Shown: positions 7,747 to 16,731, counted from the stretch's first letter. The stretch: DNA of 41,584 nt from Nitrospirota bacterium (GCA_021795275.1 JAJYPO010000002.1:1-41584), one strand, 5' to 3'. Translations and numbers: made by a program. The notes: a model not told the origin generated them from the sequence alone.

Positions 7747-8655
7747 GTGACAAATGACCAACTGAGGATCTTTCTCAAGGTCGCTGAGAATCAGAGCTTC
7801 ACGCAGGCCGGCGAGGTCCTTTTTCTGACACAGCCCGCCATCAGCCTCCAGATCAAGACCCTGGAAAAGGATCTGGGGGTGTCCCTCTTCGAGCGGACCG
7901 GTAAGAAGGTTCTCCTGACAGAGGCAGGCCGGCGGCTTCTCCCGCTCGCCCTCTCCATCACAAGACAGATGGACGAGGCCAGGGCCACAGTGCTTCCTTG
8001 CGCGGGAGGGACACAGGGCCATCTCAGGCTGGGCGCCTCGATGACGATAGGAACCTATCTCCTTCCCCCGATCCTGGCAGATTATCGCCGCTCCCACCCC
8101 CGGATCACGGGAAGCCTCGCGGTGAGAAACACCCATCAGATTCTCCACGACCTCAAGACCTCGGAGATCGACCTCGGGCTGATCGAAGGAGAACCGACCA
8201 AGACGCAGGGGTTGTCCCTTGAACGATCCTTTCTCCAGCACGACCGTCTGGTACTCATTGATTCGGTCTCATTCCCCAGAATCGAAAAAACGGAAACCAT
8301 CCCCCTCGTCGACCTCGAAAATCTTCCGGCTATAGGTCGCGAACCTGGATCCGGAACCCGGCAGATCATCGAAAAAGAATTGATCGAAAAAGGGTTCTCT
8401 CCGGATTTTTTCCAAGTGGTCATGACCGTCGACAACCCCGAAGCCATCAAGGATCTGGTCGCTCTCGGAACCGGCATCGCCTTCATCTCCGCCCTGTCGA
8501 TCCGACCGGAGGACTCTGGCAGGATCCGGACCGTCCCGGTGGAGGATTTTCAGCCGGTGAGAGATCTTTGGGTTTTTATCCCCCGGAGAAAACTTTCTTC
8601 GGCAGCCGACTCTTTTCTGGAAACACTCTACAGGACAGCGAGGAATCAGTCGTAA
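7747..8655 (+). CDS. LysR-family transcriptional regulator
   Basis: A 302-residue LysR regulator of normal length. The N-terminal winged helix-turn-helix (residues 1-65) reads TNDQLRIFLKVAENQSFTQA, then LTQPAISLQIKTLEKDLG and LFERTGKKVLLTEAG. A linker helix and a two-lobed effector-binding domain follow (about 90-295; LRLGASMTIGTYLLP, IDLGLIEG). The ligand cannot be read from the sequence; CysB-, CbbR- and YeiE-type regulators share this layout. The GTG at 7747 is chosen because LysR proteins begin just before the DQLRIF block and GGGGG lies upstream. No divergent neighbour gene, the usual target, is present; the nearest genes are the lipoproteins upstream. Confidence 0.93.
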   Translation: MTNDQLRIFLKVAENQSFTQAGEVLFLTQPAISLQIKTLEKDLGVSLFERTGKKVLLTEAGRRLLPLALSITRQMDEARATVLPCAGGTQGHLRLGASMTIGTYLLPPILADYRRSHPRITGSLAVRNTHQILHDLKTSEIDLGLIEGEPTKTQGLSLERSFLQHDRLVLIDSVSFPRIEKTETIPLVDLENLPAIGREPGSGTRQIIEKELIEKGFSPDFFQVVMTVDNPEAIKDLVALGTGIAFISALSIRPEDSGRIRTVPVEDFQPVRDLWVFIPRRKLSSAADSFLETLYRTARNQS

Positions 8656-9001
8656 ATCCGGCTCCGCAGGAAAATGTGTAGGCCAAACCGGGGATAGGAA
8701 AGGCTCCGTATGATTGATACAAAGCCATTTCCTTAACTTTGAAGATCCGAAATCCTTAGGCTTTTCTCGCGGTCAATTTCGCTTTCGTATATCCGCTACC
8801 CAATTTTTCGGAAAGAGGGGCACATAGAATACTTAAGAAAATGTCGATCCTTGCTCTTGTCGCATCGAGCTGAACTAAGGTTTGCCGAGGGTGGACCCTT
8901 ATGTTCGGAAGGCTCCACTCCCTCTTGCCAGAAACTGGAAGAAGGCGCTTGTCTTAATGGAAAAACCTGGGGTTCTGTACCGTTGGTCCTGGAAGGAAAT
9001 A
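8656..9001. other. Gene-poor stretch of lower GC
   Basis: No gene, RNA gene or terminator is supported. The first half is visibly less GC-rich than its neighbours. A frame from a TTG at 8882 runs into the small frame at 9002 and gives a protein-like stretch (KAPLPLARNWKKALVLMEK), which might be a gene remnant, but I recognise nothing in it. Confidence 0.4.
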
Positions 9002-9184
9002 ATGTCGAGTCAACAGGGCAAGAAGAACGACGGCAAAAACGACACCCGCAAGAAAAAGGAAAAAACAGATCCGCCCAAACATCAATCTAAAGCCGAGAGG
9101 ATTTTCCCCTTCCATCGAGGCATCCCCTTTCCCGACCCATCCTTCATTCCTGATCCGGAATTAAATACAGGACAGCCTTTCTGA
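9002..9184 (+). CDS. Possible small basic protein
   Basis: A 60-codon frame starting at ATG 9002, preceded by GGAAGGAAAT, a good ribosome-binding site. The first half is extremely rich in Lys, Asn, Asp and Gln (QQGKKNDGKNDTRKKKEK), the second half in Phe and Pro (FPFHRGIPFPDPSFIPDPE). It has no family I know. It could equally be an accidental frame in a non-coding region. Confidence 0.3.
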   Translation: MSSQQGKKNDGKNDTRKKKEKTDPPKHQSKAERIFPFHRGIPFPDPSFIPDPELNTGQPF

Positions 9185-9261
9185 AACCTCTATCTTCACA
9201 TTACCACTGCCATGAGGAAAGTAAAGAATGAGGAATGATCAGGAGACCTTGCCCGGGGAAG

Positions 9262-9924
9262 TCAGGACGATTCCTCCCGGAAGAGAAGCGCCAGGTGGAG
9301 CATGACTCCGATCCCATCCCGGGCCAGAATATTGTCGATGGATCGCAGTGTCCATCCCGTAACCATCAGATCGTCGACGAGAACGACCCCGTCTCTCGGC
9401 CAATCGACACTGACCCCGCGCACCAGCTGAAAGTTGGGGGAAAAGATGGACTCTCTCCGTTCAGATCGACTCCGGGCCTTTTGGGGAGAATCACTGGTCC
9501 GCACAATTCCGGAAAAGGAAACGGGTACGGACCGGAGACGGTGTACCCGGAAGGCGAATGCGTCGGGAATGGAAAGGTCCCGACGAATGAGTCGGCTCTT
9601 GGATGGGGGGACAGGAAGCAGAAGTTTGGCACCTTCCGGAAGAAGGCTCGTCAGTCGTCCACGATCGAAAAGAATCTCCATCGCCTTCCGGTTCCCCTGG
9701 TTTTTTGCCAGACGGAAGAGTCGGGCCACCGGACCGGCATCGCGGTAAACAATCCGGACATTCCGCCCTCCCCGAACCATCTCCCGGCCAGGGTGGCTCC
9801 ATACCGGATCGTTTTCACAAACCGGACAAAGGTCCCGCTGGCGGGATTTCGCACCACATGACAGGCAGATCCGGGAAAAAAGGTGCGAGAGAAGGGAAGG
9901 CCCCTCGCCTCCCCCCGGACTCAT
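9262..9924 (-). CDS. comF: ComF-family phosphoribosyltransferase-like protein
   Basis: A 220-residue member of the ComF family, linked to natural DNA uptake and DNA processing at the cytoplasmic membrane. The N-terminus has the four-cysteine zinc finger (C20, C23, C33, C36: CLSCG and CPVC). The C-terminus has the PRPP-binding signature VVLVDDLMVTGWTL (180-193) with the two acidic residues. The start ATG (9922-9924) overlaps the stop of the upstream LapB-like gene as ATGA; a longer frame reading back to 10119 is only read-through of the overlapping gene. It is last in the rplU-to-comF run, and I see no clear terminator after it. Confidence 0.92.
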   Translation of the reverse strand: MSPGGGEGPSLLSHLFSRICLSCGAKSRQRDLCPVCENDPVWSHPGREMVRGGRNVRIVYRDAGPVARLFRLAKNQGNRKAMEILFDRGRLTSLLPEGAKLLLPVPPSKSRLIRRDLSIPDAFAFRVHRLRSVPVSFSGIVRTSDSPQKARSRSERRESIFSPNFQLVRGVSVDWPRDGVVLVDDLMVTGWTLRSIDNILARDGIGVMLHLALLFREESS

Positions 9925-11327
9925 GTTGGCGTTGGACCTGAAAAATATTCCTGATATGCCGTCCTGAAGGCGGGAGCCGAGGAGTGGAGCGGAGGACCAG
10001 CATCCTGGGATGCTGCCTCTGAAAAGAGAAGTCCGTCGGTACGGATCACCGTGTTCCATTGATGGCAGGCGGGACACCGGCCGGACCATCCAGGGTAAAA
10101 AGTCCGACAGGACTTGCAAACATAGGGTTGGTCGCTGGAAGGATCCAGGGTCAGAATTCGTTTGTAGGAATCGATTGCCGCCTCAATCTGTCGTCTCCTT
10201 TCGTAAATCTCACCCGCCAGCCTGTAGAATTCTCCTCCCCAGGAAGCATCCCCTTCCATGGCTTCGAGGAGGGAGAGGGCCTCCTCTTCCATACCGAGAA
10301 GATTCTGGATGCGTGCCTGATGAAAACGCAGGCCGGGACTCCCCGATTTTTTTCCGAGAGCCTTTTCGTAGAGAGAGAGAACAGCATCCGGGTTTCCTTT
10401 CTCCAGGTAGAACTCCTCCAGTCTGACGAGATGTAATGTCTGGCCAGTACGTTCCCATCCTTCCCAGAGATTTTCGATCCCTTCCTTCTCCCGCCCCTCG
10501 ACGATCTGCGCCTCCGCCAGCCCGATTCGCGCCGGGGTGAAGGATGGATCAATCTTGAGGGCCCCCCGAAAGGCCCTTCTGGCCCCTTCCGTCTGTCCCT
10601 GGTGGTGGAGGAGCGAACCGACCTCGAATCGGATTCCCACAAGGACCGACACTTCCCTGTCCCGCCTCTCGCCCTTTTCGAAGGAGCGCGCAAGAACGGT
10701 CTGGACCGAAAGCGCCTCCTCCCAACGGTCGTTCTTGACAAGAAGTCTGCGAAAGAATTCCAGGACCTCCCGGTTGCGGCCCTCCTTCTTGAAGTATTCA
10801 CGTAAAAGGGCCATAGAATCCTCGACCCGACCCGCCCCTTCATAGTCATTCGCCAGTGCCAATACCAGCCGAACATCCTCCTCGTCGAAAACCCTTGCCC
10901 GACGGTGAATCCGTATCGCTCCGACATAGTCGCCTGACGATCGTTTAAGATCCCCGTAAAGAAGAAGTGCTTCCTTGTGGTCCGGGAAGAGCGTTACAAG
11001 ACGTTCCAGAATCGAAATCGCCTGGGGAAGGTGGGAGCGGTTGATCTCGGTCCAGGCCCTCTTCCAAAGGGCCATGGCTTTTTCGGACCTTTTTTCCTCT
11101 CGACCCTCCCGTAAATTTTCTACCCAGGAGGCGAGATCCGAAAGGCCATGGATCATAAAAACGAGGCCTGCGCCAAAAGCAAATGCGAGAACAAGAAGGG
11201 TGATCTGGGGAAGAACGAGGACCTTATGGGGAAGCAGCTGAAAGGATACCTTCTGGTCGTTCCATTCGGCCAGCTTGACGAGCCCGACCGCCAGAAGGAG
11301 CATGACCAGAAGGAGAAGACGCGTCAT
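9921..11327 (-). CDS. lapB: LapA/LapB (YciM)-like TPR protein with rubredoxin-type metal site
   Basis: A 468-residue inner-membrane protein. LapB in enterobacteria tethers FtsH to LpxC and so sets the rate of lipopolysaccharide synthesis. The C-terminus has the rubredoxin-type knuckle pair C404/C407 and C418/C421 (VCKSC, RCPAC) typical of LapB, preceded by many TPR units (about residues 85-400). Unlike enterobacterial LapB, which has one short membrane helix, the N-terminus has two hydrophobic segments around EWNDQKVSFQLLPH, resembling LapA, the small protein usually encoded just upstream of lapB. It therefore looks like a LapA-LapB fusion. The start overlaps the rsfS stop and its stop overlaps comF, each by four bases. 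Confidence 0.85.
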   Translation of the reverse strand: MTRLLLLVMLLLAVGLVKLAEWNDQKVSFQLLPHKVLVLPQITLLVLAFAFGAGLVFMIHGLSDLASWVENLREGREEKRSEKAMALWKRAWTEINRSHLPQAISILERLVTLFPDHKEALLLYGDLKRSSGDYVGAIRIHRRARVFDEEDVRLVLALANDYEGAGRVEDSMALLREYFKKEGRNREVLEFFRRLLVKNDRWEEALSVQTVLARSFEKGERRDREVSVLVGIRFEVGSLLHHQGQTEGARRAFRGALKIDPSFTPARIGLAEAQIVEGREKEGIENLWEGWERTGQTLHLVRLEEFYLEKGNPDAVLSLYEKALGKKSGSPGLRFHQARIQNLLGMEEEALSLLEAMEGDASWGGEFYRLAGEIYERRRQIEAAIDSYKRILTLDPSSDQPYVCKSCRTFYPGWSGRCPACHQWNTVIRTDGLLFSEAASQDAGPPLHSSAPAFRTAYQEYFSGPTPT

Positions 11328-11797
11328 GGAGAATGAAGCTCCCTGCCAGCGAAATTTGTTGGCTCCCCGGAAGAGGAGTACAGGGTCAGCCTTTCGACCG
11401 GCAGGACCCTGCGTTCCTTTCCGGCCTCGTCAAAGGCGAAGATGGCCGCGTCGGCGTAAAGGTCTTCAAGCCGATAGATTCCACGAACCCCCGGCAAAAA
11501 AAGGTCCACGACGATGTCTCCCAAGTCGAGAAGTGTCCACCGCGCTCCCCGCTCAGGGGACAATCCAAAGCCGGGTCGCGACAGTTCCTCGTCCAGGGCT
11601 TCGAGCGCCGCCTGCATATGTCGTTCATTCTCGGCATCTCCGAGAATCAGGCAGTCTGCATAGGAACACATTCCTCTGACGTCAATTACCCAGACATCTC
11701 TAATTTTCTTGTCGACGATAACTTTCGCCAATTTTCTGGCCTTATCGAGAATTTCAACTTCCTTGATATCAATTTTTCGTTCATTCGACAAACTCAC
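11324..11797 (-). CDS. rsfS: Ribosomal silencing factor RsfS
   Basis: RsfS binds ribosomal protein L14 and blocks joining of the subunits when nutrients are scarce. The 157-residue product has the family core KARKLAKVIVDKKIRDVWVI, then the block CSYADCLILGDAENERHMQA, and VVDLFLPGVRGIYRLEDLYADA near the C-terminal part, with a tail of about 35 residues beyond the core. I chose the GTG at 11797 because AAGGAG stands six bases upstream; an ATG at 11815 is also in frame. It follows nadD, the usual order, and overlaps the LapB-like gene by four bases. Confidence 0.92.
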   Translation of the reverse strand: MSLSNERKIDIKEVEILDKARKLAKVIVDKKIRDVWVIDVRGMCSYADCLILGDAENERHMQAALEALDEELSRPGFGLSPERGARWTLLDLGDIVVDLFLPGVRGIYRLEDLYADAAIFAFDEAGKERRVLPVERLTLYSSSGEPTNFAGRELHSP

Positions 11798-11842
11798 GAA
11801 GGCTCCTTGCCCCATCAGAAAAAAAACGTTTTAAAAAATATA

Positions 11843-11856
11843 GCGAAAGATTTCGC
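11843..11856 (-). terminator. Weak terminator or attenuator candidate between nadD and rsfS
   Basis: GCGAAA and TTTCGC arms separated by two bases (effectively a five-pair stem), followed on the minus strand by TATATTTTTT and a further T run. The stem is short, so termination would be partial. The AT-rich tail could equally be part of an rsfS promoter (TATATT). Confidence 0.3.
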
Positions 11857-11895
11857 GACCGGGATATGATCCGGCTCCGAAAACATTATGAAAAA

Positions 11896-12651
11896 TCAGG
11901 ATATTTCCCCTTGCTTCTTCGAAAATCCCTTATATATCCTTCTTTTCACAATATAGGATTTCACGGAATCAGGCAAGAGATTGGTCCAATACTCCCGGTT
12001 CTCGCCAGACAGACCTTTCCTCAGATCCGTCGACGAAATATCCACAGCGTTAATCCGAAGAAACCTCAGCGTAGTTCCAAAATTCGGAAGCGGCCAGACT
12101 GCCTCTTCCAACTCCCCTCTCCGAACACGGGTGACGACCGCTTCTGCGGAAACGGAATCAAAGGGACCCGCGGCACGCAGAGTCGTGAAAAAGGCCTCCA
12201 CGGTCCTCTCTTCCTCCGCTCCCGGCCGGGTGACGATGACAAGGTGGGCCCCCGCCACAATCACCTCGGGTTGCCCCCAGCTCCAGAAATCGGAGAAAGC
12301 GTCTTCTCCCATGAGGAAAAAGGGGGGAGGATCGATGGCAAGCGCAGAAATGGTCCGCGCGGTGTATGAAGGTCCTTTCATTCGGCACTCGATGTCGGAG
12401 CTTCGCCAGCCGGGGTGATCCCCGATGGCGAGATCAAGCATGATCTTTCTTTCCTCGCAGGAAATTTCTGGAAAATCCTTGTGCGGGGGATGTCCCGTCG
12501 GAATGAAAAGGATTTCCTGAAGGTCCAGACGCGCCTCGATCTCTGCGGCCAGGGCCATATGCCCTCTGTGAACCGGGTTGAAGGCCCCCCCGAAAAGCGC
12601 AAGGGTCGGGCGTTTTTTTTTATCAGCGGCCCCGTAGGTGTCCATGGCCAT
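11896..12651 (-). CDS. nadD: Nicotinate-nucleotide adenylyltransferase
   Basis: Adds AMP to nicotinate mononucleotide in NAD synthesis. The 251-residue protein has the nucleotidyltransferase motif GGAFNPVHRGH (21-31) with the HxGH-type signature, IPTGHPPHK a little later, the FLMGEDAF block, and ISSTDLR near the end, where the ISST-x-R motif binds ATP. It overlaps the 3' end of proA by 29 bases; the start may be the ATG at 12651 or the one at 12645, and neither has a strong ribosome-binding site, so coupling to proA is likely. About 45 residues more than the usual length are accounted for by a longer mid-region and C-terminus. Confidence 0.94.
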   Translation of the reverse strand: MAMDTYGAADKKKRPTLALFGGAFNPVHRGHMALAAEIEARLDLQEILFIPTGHPPHKDFPEISCEERKIMLDLAIGDHPGWRSSDIECRMKGPSYTARTISALAIDPPPFFLMGEDAFSDFWSWGQPEVIVAGAHLVIVTRPGAEEERTVEAFFTTLRAAGPFDSVSAEAVVTRVRRGELEEAVWPLPNFGTTLRFLRINAVDISSTDLRKGLSGENREYWTNLLPDSVKSYIVKRRIYKGFSKKQGEIS

Positions 12652-13885
12652 GAACCAGATACTTGGTCGTGGTCAGTTCCGACAGCCCCATCGTTCCCCG
12701 TGCATGGATCCGGGTGGTGCTGATTCCCACTTCGGCACCCAGTCCGAATACTCCCCCATCGTGAAGACGAGTGGAGGCGTTGACCATCACGCAGGAGGCG
12801 TCCACCTCCCGCAGGAAGCGTTCGGCATCAAAGACGTCGGATGTCACGATGGCTTCGGTGTGCCCCGACCCGTAGCGGGCAATATGGTCCAAGGCCTCGT
12901 CGAGATTCGCCACGATGCGAAGGTTCATCGAAAGGGAGAGAAATTCTGTGGCGTAGGTCTCGGGAGTGGCGGGTGGAATGGAGGGATCGAGATGTCGGGT
13001 ACGCGGACATCCGAAAACCGTCACTTCCTTTTCCCTGAGGATATTGAGGAGGGGATGGACAAAGCTGTCGGACAGCCCTTCGTGCACCAAAAGGGTTTCC
13101 ATCGAATTGCAGGTCGAGGGGCGGTCGACCTTGGCATTGAGCGCGATGTCCCGGGCCATGGTGAAGGGAGCGCTGGCCGAGACGTAAACGTGACATATTC
13201 CCTGGTCATGGCGCAAAACCGGTACGCGGGCGTGAGTGACCACCGCCTCCATCAAAGAGGCGCCTCCCCGGGGAATCACCACATCGAGGGTGGTGTTGGA
13301 GACAAGATCCTGGACCACCTTCCGGTCGGTCCAGGGAAGAAAGGCGATTCCGTCAGGATTGACATTGGCCTCGGCCAACCCCTCCCAGATAGCCTGTGAT
13401 AGGAGCGTGTTGCTACGGACCGCCTCCGATCCTCCCTTGAGAACCACGCCGTTTCCGGACTTGAAACAGAGAGATGCAACCTCCACCGTCACGTTGGGTC
13501 GCGATTCGTAGACCACCCCCACCAGACCGATCGGAACACGCACCTTTTCGATGACAAGGCCGTCGGAATTTTCCCAGCGGGAGAGAGAAGTTCCCACCGG
13601 ATCGGCCAGTATGGCAATATCCCGCACCCCCCTGACCATTCCTTCGAATCGGGACTCGGTGAGAAGCAGCCTGTCGCACATTGCGGGAGACAATCCCTTC
13701 GAGAGGGCCTCATCATAATCCTGACGGTTCGCCTTCAGAATTTCAGGCTGAATCGCCTCGAGCTGTCGTGCGATCTTTTCCAGGGCTTCGTTTTTCTTCC
13801 CCGAGGTCAATATCGCATAGGAGCGCGAAGCCGCCTTTGTTTTTCTGAGAATAGGATCCAGCTCCGCTTCATGATAGGACATCAT
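12623..13885 (-). CDS. proA: Gamma-glutamyl phosphate reductase
   Basis: Second step of proline synthesis: NADPH-dependent reduction of glutamyl-5-phosphate to the semialdehyde. The 420-residue protein shows the ALDH-like fold signatures: VPIGLVGVVYESRPNVTVE (117-135), the nucleotide-binding stretch GNGVVLKGGSEA, IPRGGASLM (204-212), and the catalytic Cys259 in RPSTCNSMETLLVHEG. It directly follows proB with a four-base ATGA overlap and precedes nadD, a common bacterial order. All key residues are present. Confidence 0.97.
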   Translation of the reverse strand: MMSYHEAELDPILRKTKAASRSYAILTSGKKNEALEKIARQLEAIQPEILKANRQDYDEALSKGLSPAMCDRLLLTESRFEGMVRGVRDIAILADPVGTSLSRWENSDGLVIEKVRVPIGLVGVVYESRPNVTVEVASLCFKSGNGVVLKGGSEAVRSNTLLSQAIWEGLAEANVNPDGIAFLPWTDRKVVQDLVSNTTLDVVIPRGGASLMEAVVTHARVPVLRHDQGICHVYVSASAPFTMARDIALNAKVDRPSTCNSMETLLVHEGLSDSFVHPLLNILREKEVTVFGCPRTRHLDPSIPPATPETYATEFLSLSMNLRIVANLDEALDHIARYGSGHTEAIVTSDVFDAERFLREVDASCVMVNASTRLHDGGVFGLGAEVGISTTRIHARGTMGLSELTTTKYLVHGHGHLRGR

Positions 13886-15045
13886 CGCTCCCCCTTCCTT
13901 CCTTGGTGGTACTGACCGGTCAGTACGAGATCATTTCGATGAACGAGGATTCCTTGCATTCCATCCATCCACTCGGCCGATCCCGTGCGGGCGATTCCCC
14001 TGGCAACTTCTCTCCCCTGGGGATCGATAAGATAGACCGGATCCCTCGGCAAAAATTGTCCTTCGACTCCGACGACTCCGGCCCCCAAAAGACTTCTTTT
14101 TCCTTCCGAGAGGGCTTTTGCAGCCCCCATATCGAGCCGGAATCCCCCCATGGGGCGGGAAAAATGACCGATCCATATCTTCCGGTTGGAAGGTAGCTTC
14201 TCATGGGTCTCGAAGAGGGTTCCAGTCCTTCCTTCGAAGAATCGGAAAATCCCGGAAGGAATGTCCCCCTTCAGGACACCGACCGGAAGTCCCCACCCAT
14301 TGGCCCAAAGGGCAGTGCTGACCTTCGAGGCCATCCCGCCCGTACCGAGACCGCTCCGGGAGACTCCGGCCATCCGTTCGATTTCGGGACTGATTCCATG
14401 GATGCAGGCAATTTTCTTCGCATCCCTAACGACCCGGGGATCAGCCGTGTACAGGTGAGAGACATCCGAGAGCAGCAACAGACAATCCGCCCTTATGAGA
14501 CCGGCGACATAGGCAGACAGACGGTCGTTGTCCCCAAAGCGTATTTCGAAGGTCGCCACGGCATCGTTTTCGTTCACGACGGGAACGATGCCCAGAGAAA
14601 GGAGCGTTTCCGTTGTCCGCTCTAGATTTGTAAACCGCTCCCTGTCAACGATGTCGGAAGGAGTCAGTAGGATCTGGGCCGTATGAATTCCATGGCGACC
14701 CAGGGCACGTTCCCACTGGATCATGAGGGAGGACTGCCCGGCAGAGGCTGCCGCCTGCTTGAGCGCAAGGGAAAGCGGCTTTTTCCCGAGGCCGATTTTT
14801 TCCCGCCCTGCGGCGATCGCTCCGGAAGAAACGAGAACGACCCGGATCCCTTCGGTCCGGAGGAGCGCGACTTGGCGGGCTATTCGTCCAAAGGCGCGAG
14901 GCGAGAGAGCGCCCGATTCATCGGTCAGGATCTGGCTGCCGACCTTGAGAACCAGGATCCGAAGGCTCTTTCTGATTCGAAGACGCTCTTCCAGGCAACC
15001 TTTGACGATCGATTTCTCAGCCTTGGGAAGGGAGGGTTCCGGCAA
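13882..15045 (-). CDS. proB: Glutamate 5-kinase
   Basis: First and feedback-controlled step of proline synthesis: phosphorylates glutamate. About 387 residues: an amino-acid-kinase domain (LVLKVGSQILTDE, VSSGAIAAGREKIGL, NENDAVATFEIRFGDNDRLSA, GTGGMASKV) and a C-terminal PUA domain (SRKIWIGHF-like start to GIARTGS). I place the start at the TTG at 15045, eight bases after AAGGA. That gives about 30 residues before LRILVLKVGS and a 29-base overlap with obgE. The open frame runs back to 15189 but there it only shadows obgE. A CTG nearer the kinase core is an alternative start. Confidence 0.92.
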   Translation of the reverse strand: MPEPSLPKAEKSIVKGCLEERLRIRKSLRILVLKVGSQILTDESGALSPRAFGRIARQVALLRTEGIRVVLVSSGAIAAGREKIGLGKKPLSLALKQAAASAGQSSLMIQWERALGRHGIHTAQILLTPSDIVDRERFTNLERTTETLLSLGIVPVVNENDAVATFEIRFGDNDRLSAYVAGLIRADCLLLLSDVSHLYTADPRVVRDAKKIACIHGISPEIERMAGVSRSGLGTGGMASKVSTALWANGWGLPVGVLKGDIPSGIFRFFEGRTGTLFETHEKLPSNRKIWIGHFSRPMGGFRLDMGAAKALSEGKRSLLGAGVVGVEGQFLPRDPVYLIDPQGREVARGIARTGSAEWMDGMQGILVHRNDLVLTGQYHQGRKGER

Positions 15046-16057
15046 GGGATTTTCCTTCAAGAAGAAGATCGAGGGCCGACAAAAGCGACGGGATTCCCTC
15101 TCCCGTCTGAGACGAGAGAAAAAATGGAGTCCGGCCTGTCTTCTGGCAGAACATCCTGAAAGCCTCCACCCTCTGGGGGTCTCCAGCATCGATCTTGGTG
15201 GCCGCTAGCTCCTCTGGTTTCTCAAGGAGAGCGGGATCGTAGAGCTCAAGCTCCTTCCGTATCACCCGGTAGGCCTCCTCCGGATTTTCGGGGCCTTCGA
15301 AGCTGACATCAATAAAATGAAGAAGAATTTCTGTCCGCTCCACATGGCGAAGGAAACGATCCCCCAGCCCTCGTCCTTCGTGCGCTCCCTCAATCAGTCC
15401 GGGAAGATCGGCGATAACGTATTCCCGGTTTCTGGGGGGCTGACCACGCGAAACGACCCCAAGATGGGGGTAAAGGGTTGTGAAGGGGTAGGATCCGATG
15501 CGGGGATGGGCCCGAGTGACGCGACCAAGAAAGGTGGATTTCCCGGCATTTGGAAATCCCAGGAGACCCACCTTTGCCATGACTTTGAGCTCGAACTTCA
15601 GGAAAACATCCTGGGCTGGCTTTCCAGGCTCCGCAAACTCGGGAGCCTGCCGTGTCGGAGTGGCGAAGTGAACATTTCCACGTCCGCCGCGTCCCCCCTG
15701 GGCCGCAACGAAAGTCTGCCCTTCGGAGACCAGATCGGCCAGTAGCTCACCTGTATCGGCATTGAAAACCTGGGTCCCCAGAGGCAATTGGAGCGTCAGG
15801 TCCTGTCCTGTCCTCCCGTGCTGTTTTTTTCCTCGACCATTCTCCCCTGAAGAGGCAACGACACGAGGTCTGTGCTTGAAATCCAGCAGAGTCGATTTCG
15901 CGGAGGTTCCCTGGAGAATAATGGATCCGCCGTTCCCTCCGTCTCCTCCGTCGGGCCCCCCACGGGGAACAAATTTCTCCCTCCGAAAGGAAGCCGACCC
16001 ATCGCCCCCTTTGCCGGAAGAGACCCAAAGAGTGACCTCATCGACAAACTGAGACAT
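15017..16057 (-). CDS. obgE: Obg-family GTPase
   Basis: Essential ribosome-associated GTPase acting in 50S assembly and stress responses. The 346-residue protein has the glycine-rich Obg fold (residues 1-158, with GKGGDGSASFRREKFVPRGG and many Gly repeats), then the G domain: G1 GFPNAGKS (167-174), G3 DLPG (217-220), G4 TKID (287-290; Thr replaces the usual Asn) and a late SSQTGEG block. No C-terminal acidic extension is present. It follows rpmA by 51 bases. The palindrome CCCTCCGGAGGG lies immediately before the start and contains its ribosome-binding site. Confidence 0.97.
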   Translation of the reverse strand: MSQFVDEVTLWVSSGKGGDGSASFRREKFVPRGGPDGGDGGNGGSIILQGTSAKSTLLDFKHRPRVVASSGENGRGKKQHGRTGQDLTLQLPLGTQVFNADTGELLADLVSEGQTFVAAQGGRGGRGNVHFATPTRQAPEFAEPGKPAQDVFLKFELKVMAKVGLLGFPNAGKSTFLGRVTRAHPRIGSYPFTTLYPHLGVVSRGQPPRNREYVIADLPGLIEGAHEGRGLGDRFLRHVERTEILLHFIDVSFEGPENPEEAYRVIRKELELYDPALLEKPEELAATKIDAGDPQRVEAFRMFCQKTGRTPFFLSSQTGEGIPSLLSALDLLLEGKSLAGTLPSQG

Positions 16058-16108
16058 GGACCCTCCGGAGGGAGAAAAGCAGAAACTGCCCGAGTACCGG
16101 ACGCAGGG

Positions 16109-16393
16109 TCAGGCCTCGACAGTCCCTGGAACGAGGATGGTGTGAGGGACGATGCTGATCTTTTTCGCGTCGCGACCGTACCGGGAAAACCGGACGGTTC
16201 CTGTCTGCATAGCAAAAAGGGTATGATCTCGCCCCATTCCTACATTGTCTCCGGGGTAGAACTGGGTCCCTCGCTGCCGGACCAGGATGTTTCCGGCCAG
16301 AACGAACTGGCCATCGTGGCGCTTGACGCCCAGACGTTTCGACTCGGAATCGCGACCGTTACGGGTCGAACCGACCCCTTTCTTATGAGCCAT
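16109..16393 (-). CDS. rpmA: 50S ribosomal protein L27
   Basis: A 94-residue basic protein near the peptidyl-transferase centre. It starts [20 protein letters not shown] with the usual conserved N-terminus, then [20 protein letters not shown] and [20 protein letters not shown]. The N-terminus has no cleavable extension of the Firmicutes type. It lies 14 bases downstream of rplU in the standard rplU-rpmA-obgE order. Confidence 0.97.
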   Translation of the reverse strand: MAHKKGVGSTRNGRDSESKRLGVKRHDGQFVLAGNILVRQRGTQFYPGDNVGMGRDHTLFAMQTGTVRFSRYGRDAKKISIVPHTILVPGTVEA

Positions 16394-16407
16394 GAGATGT
16401 TCCTCTC

Positions 16408-16731
16408 TTAAGCAGTCTTGATGATGGATTCAATCTTCACACGGGACACTAGCTGGCGGTGTCCCTTCTTGCGCCGGTAATTTTTTCGGCGCTTCTTCTT
16501 GAAAACAATGATTTTGGGATCCTTTTCCTGGCGAAGGATGCGTCCATGAACCTCGACGGAAAGAGGCTTCTCCTCCGTCGCGTATGAAATGACTCCTTCT
16601 TCAGACACCATCAACACCTGGTCGAAGATAACAGCCCCTTCTTCCTCTAGGCGTTCCACGACAAGAATCTGTCCGGGGGCGACGCGATACATCTTGCCCC
16701 CTGTCCGTATCACGGCAAAATTTTCTGCCAT
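16408..16731 (-). CDS. rplU: 50S ribosomal protein L21
   Basis: A 107-residue 23S-binding protein. The N-terminus [19 protein letters not shown] and the C-terminal [16 protein letters not shown] followed by VKIESI are typical of L21. I chose the ATG at 16731 because GAGGGGG lies close upstream; the frame is open further upstream but that part is the leader. It heads the rplU-rpmA-obgE-proB-proA-nadD-rsfS run, and a promoter and a two-hairpin leader precede it. Confidence 0.97.
   Translation of the reverse strand: MAENFAVIRTGGKMYRVAPGQILVVERLEEEGAVIFDQVLMVSEEGVISYATEEKPLSVEVHGRILRQEKDPKIIVFKKKRRKNYRRKKGHRQLVSRVKIESIIKTA

Noticed and set aside
8882..9001. Upstream extension of the small frame at 9002, or a transposase remnant
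   Set aside because: The sequence looks protein-like but matches nothing I recognise, and the TTG at 8882 has no ribosome-binding site.
16061..16072. Palindrome CCCTCCGGAGGG hiding the obgE ribosome-binding site
   Set aside because: It can fold only as a four-pair stem with a four-base loop, too weak to be claimed as a switch.
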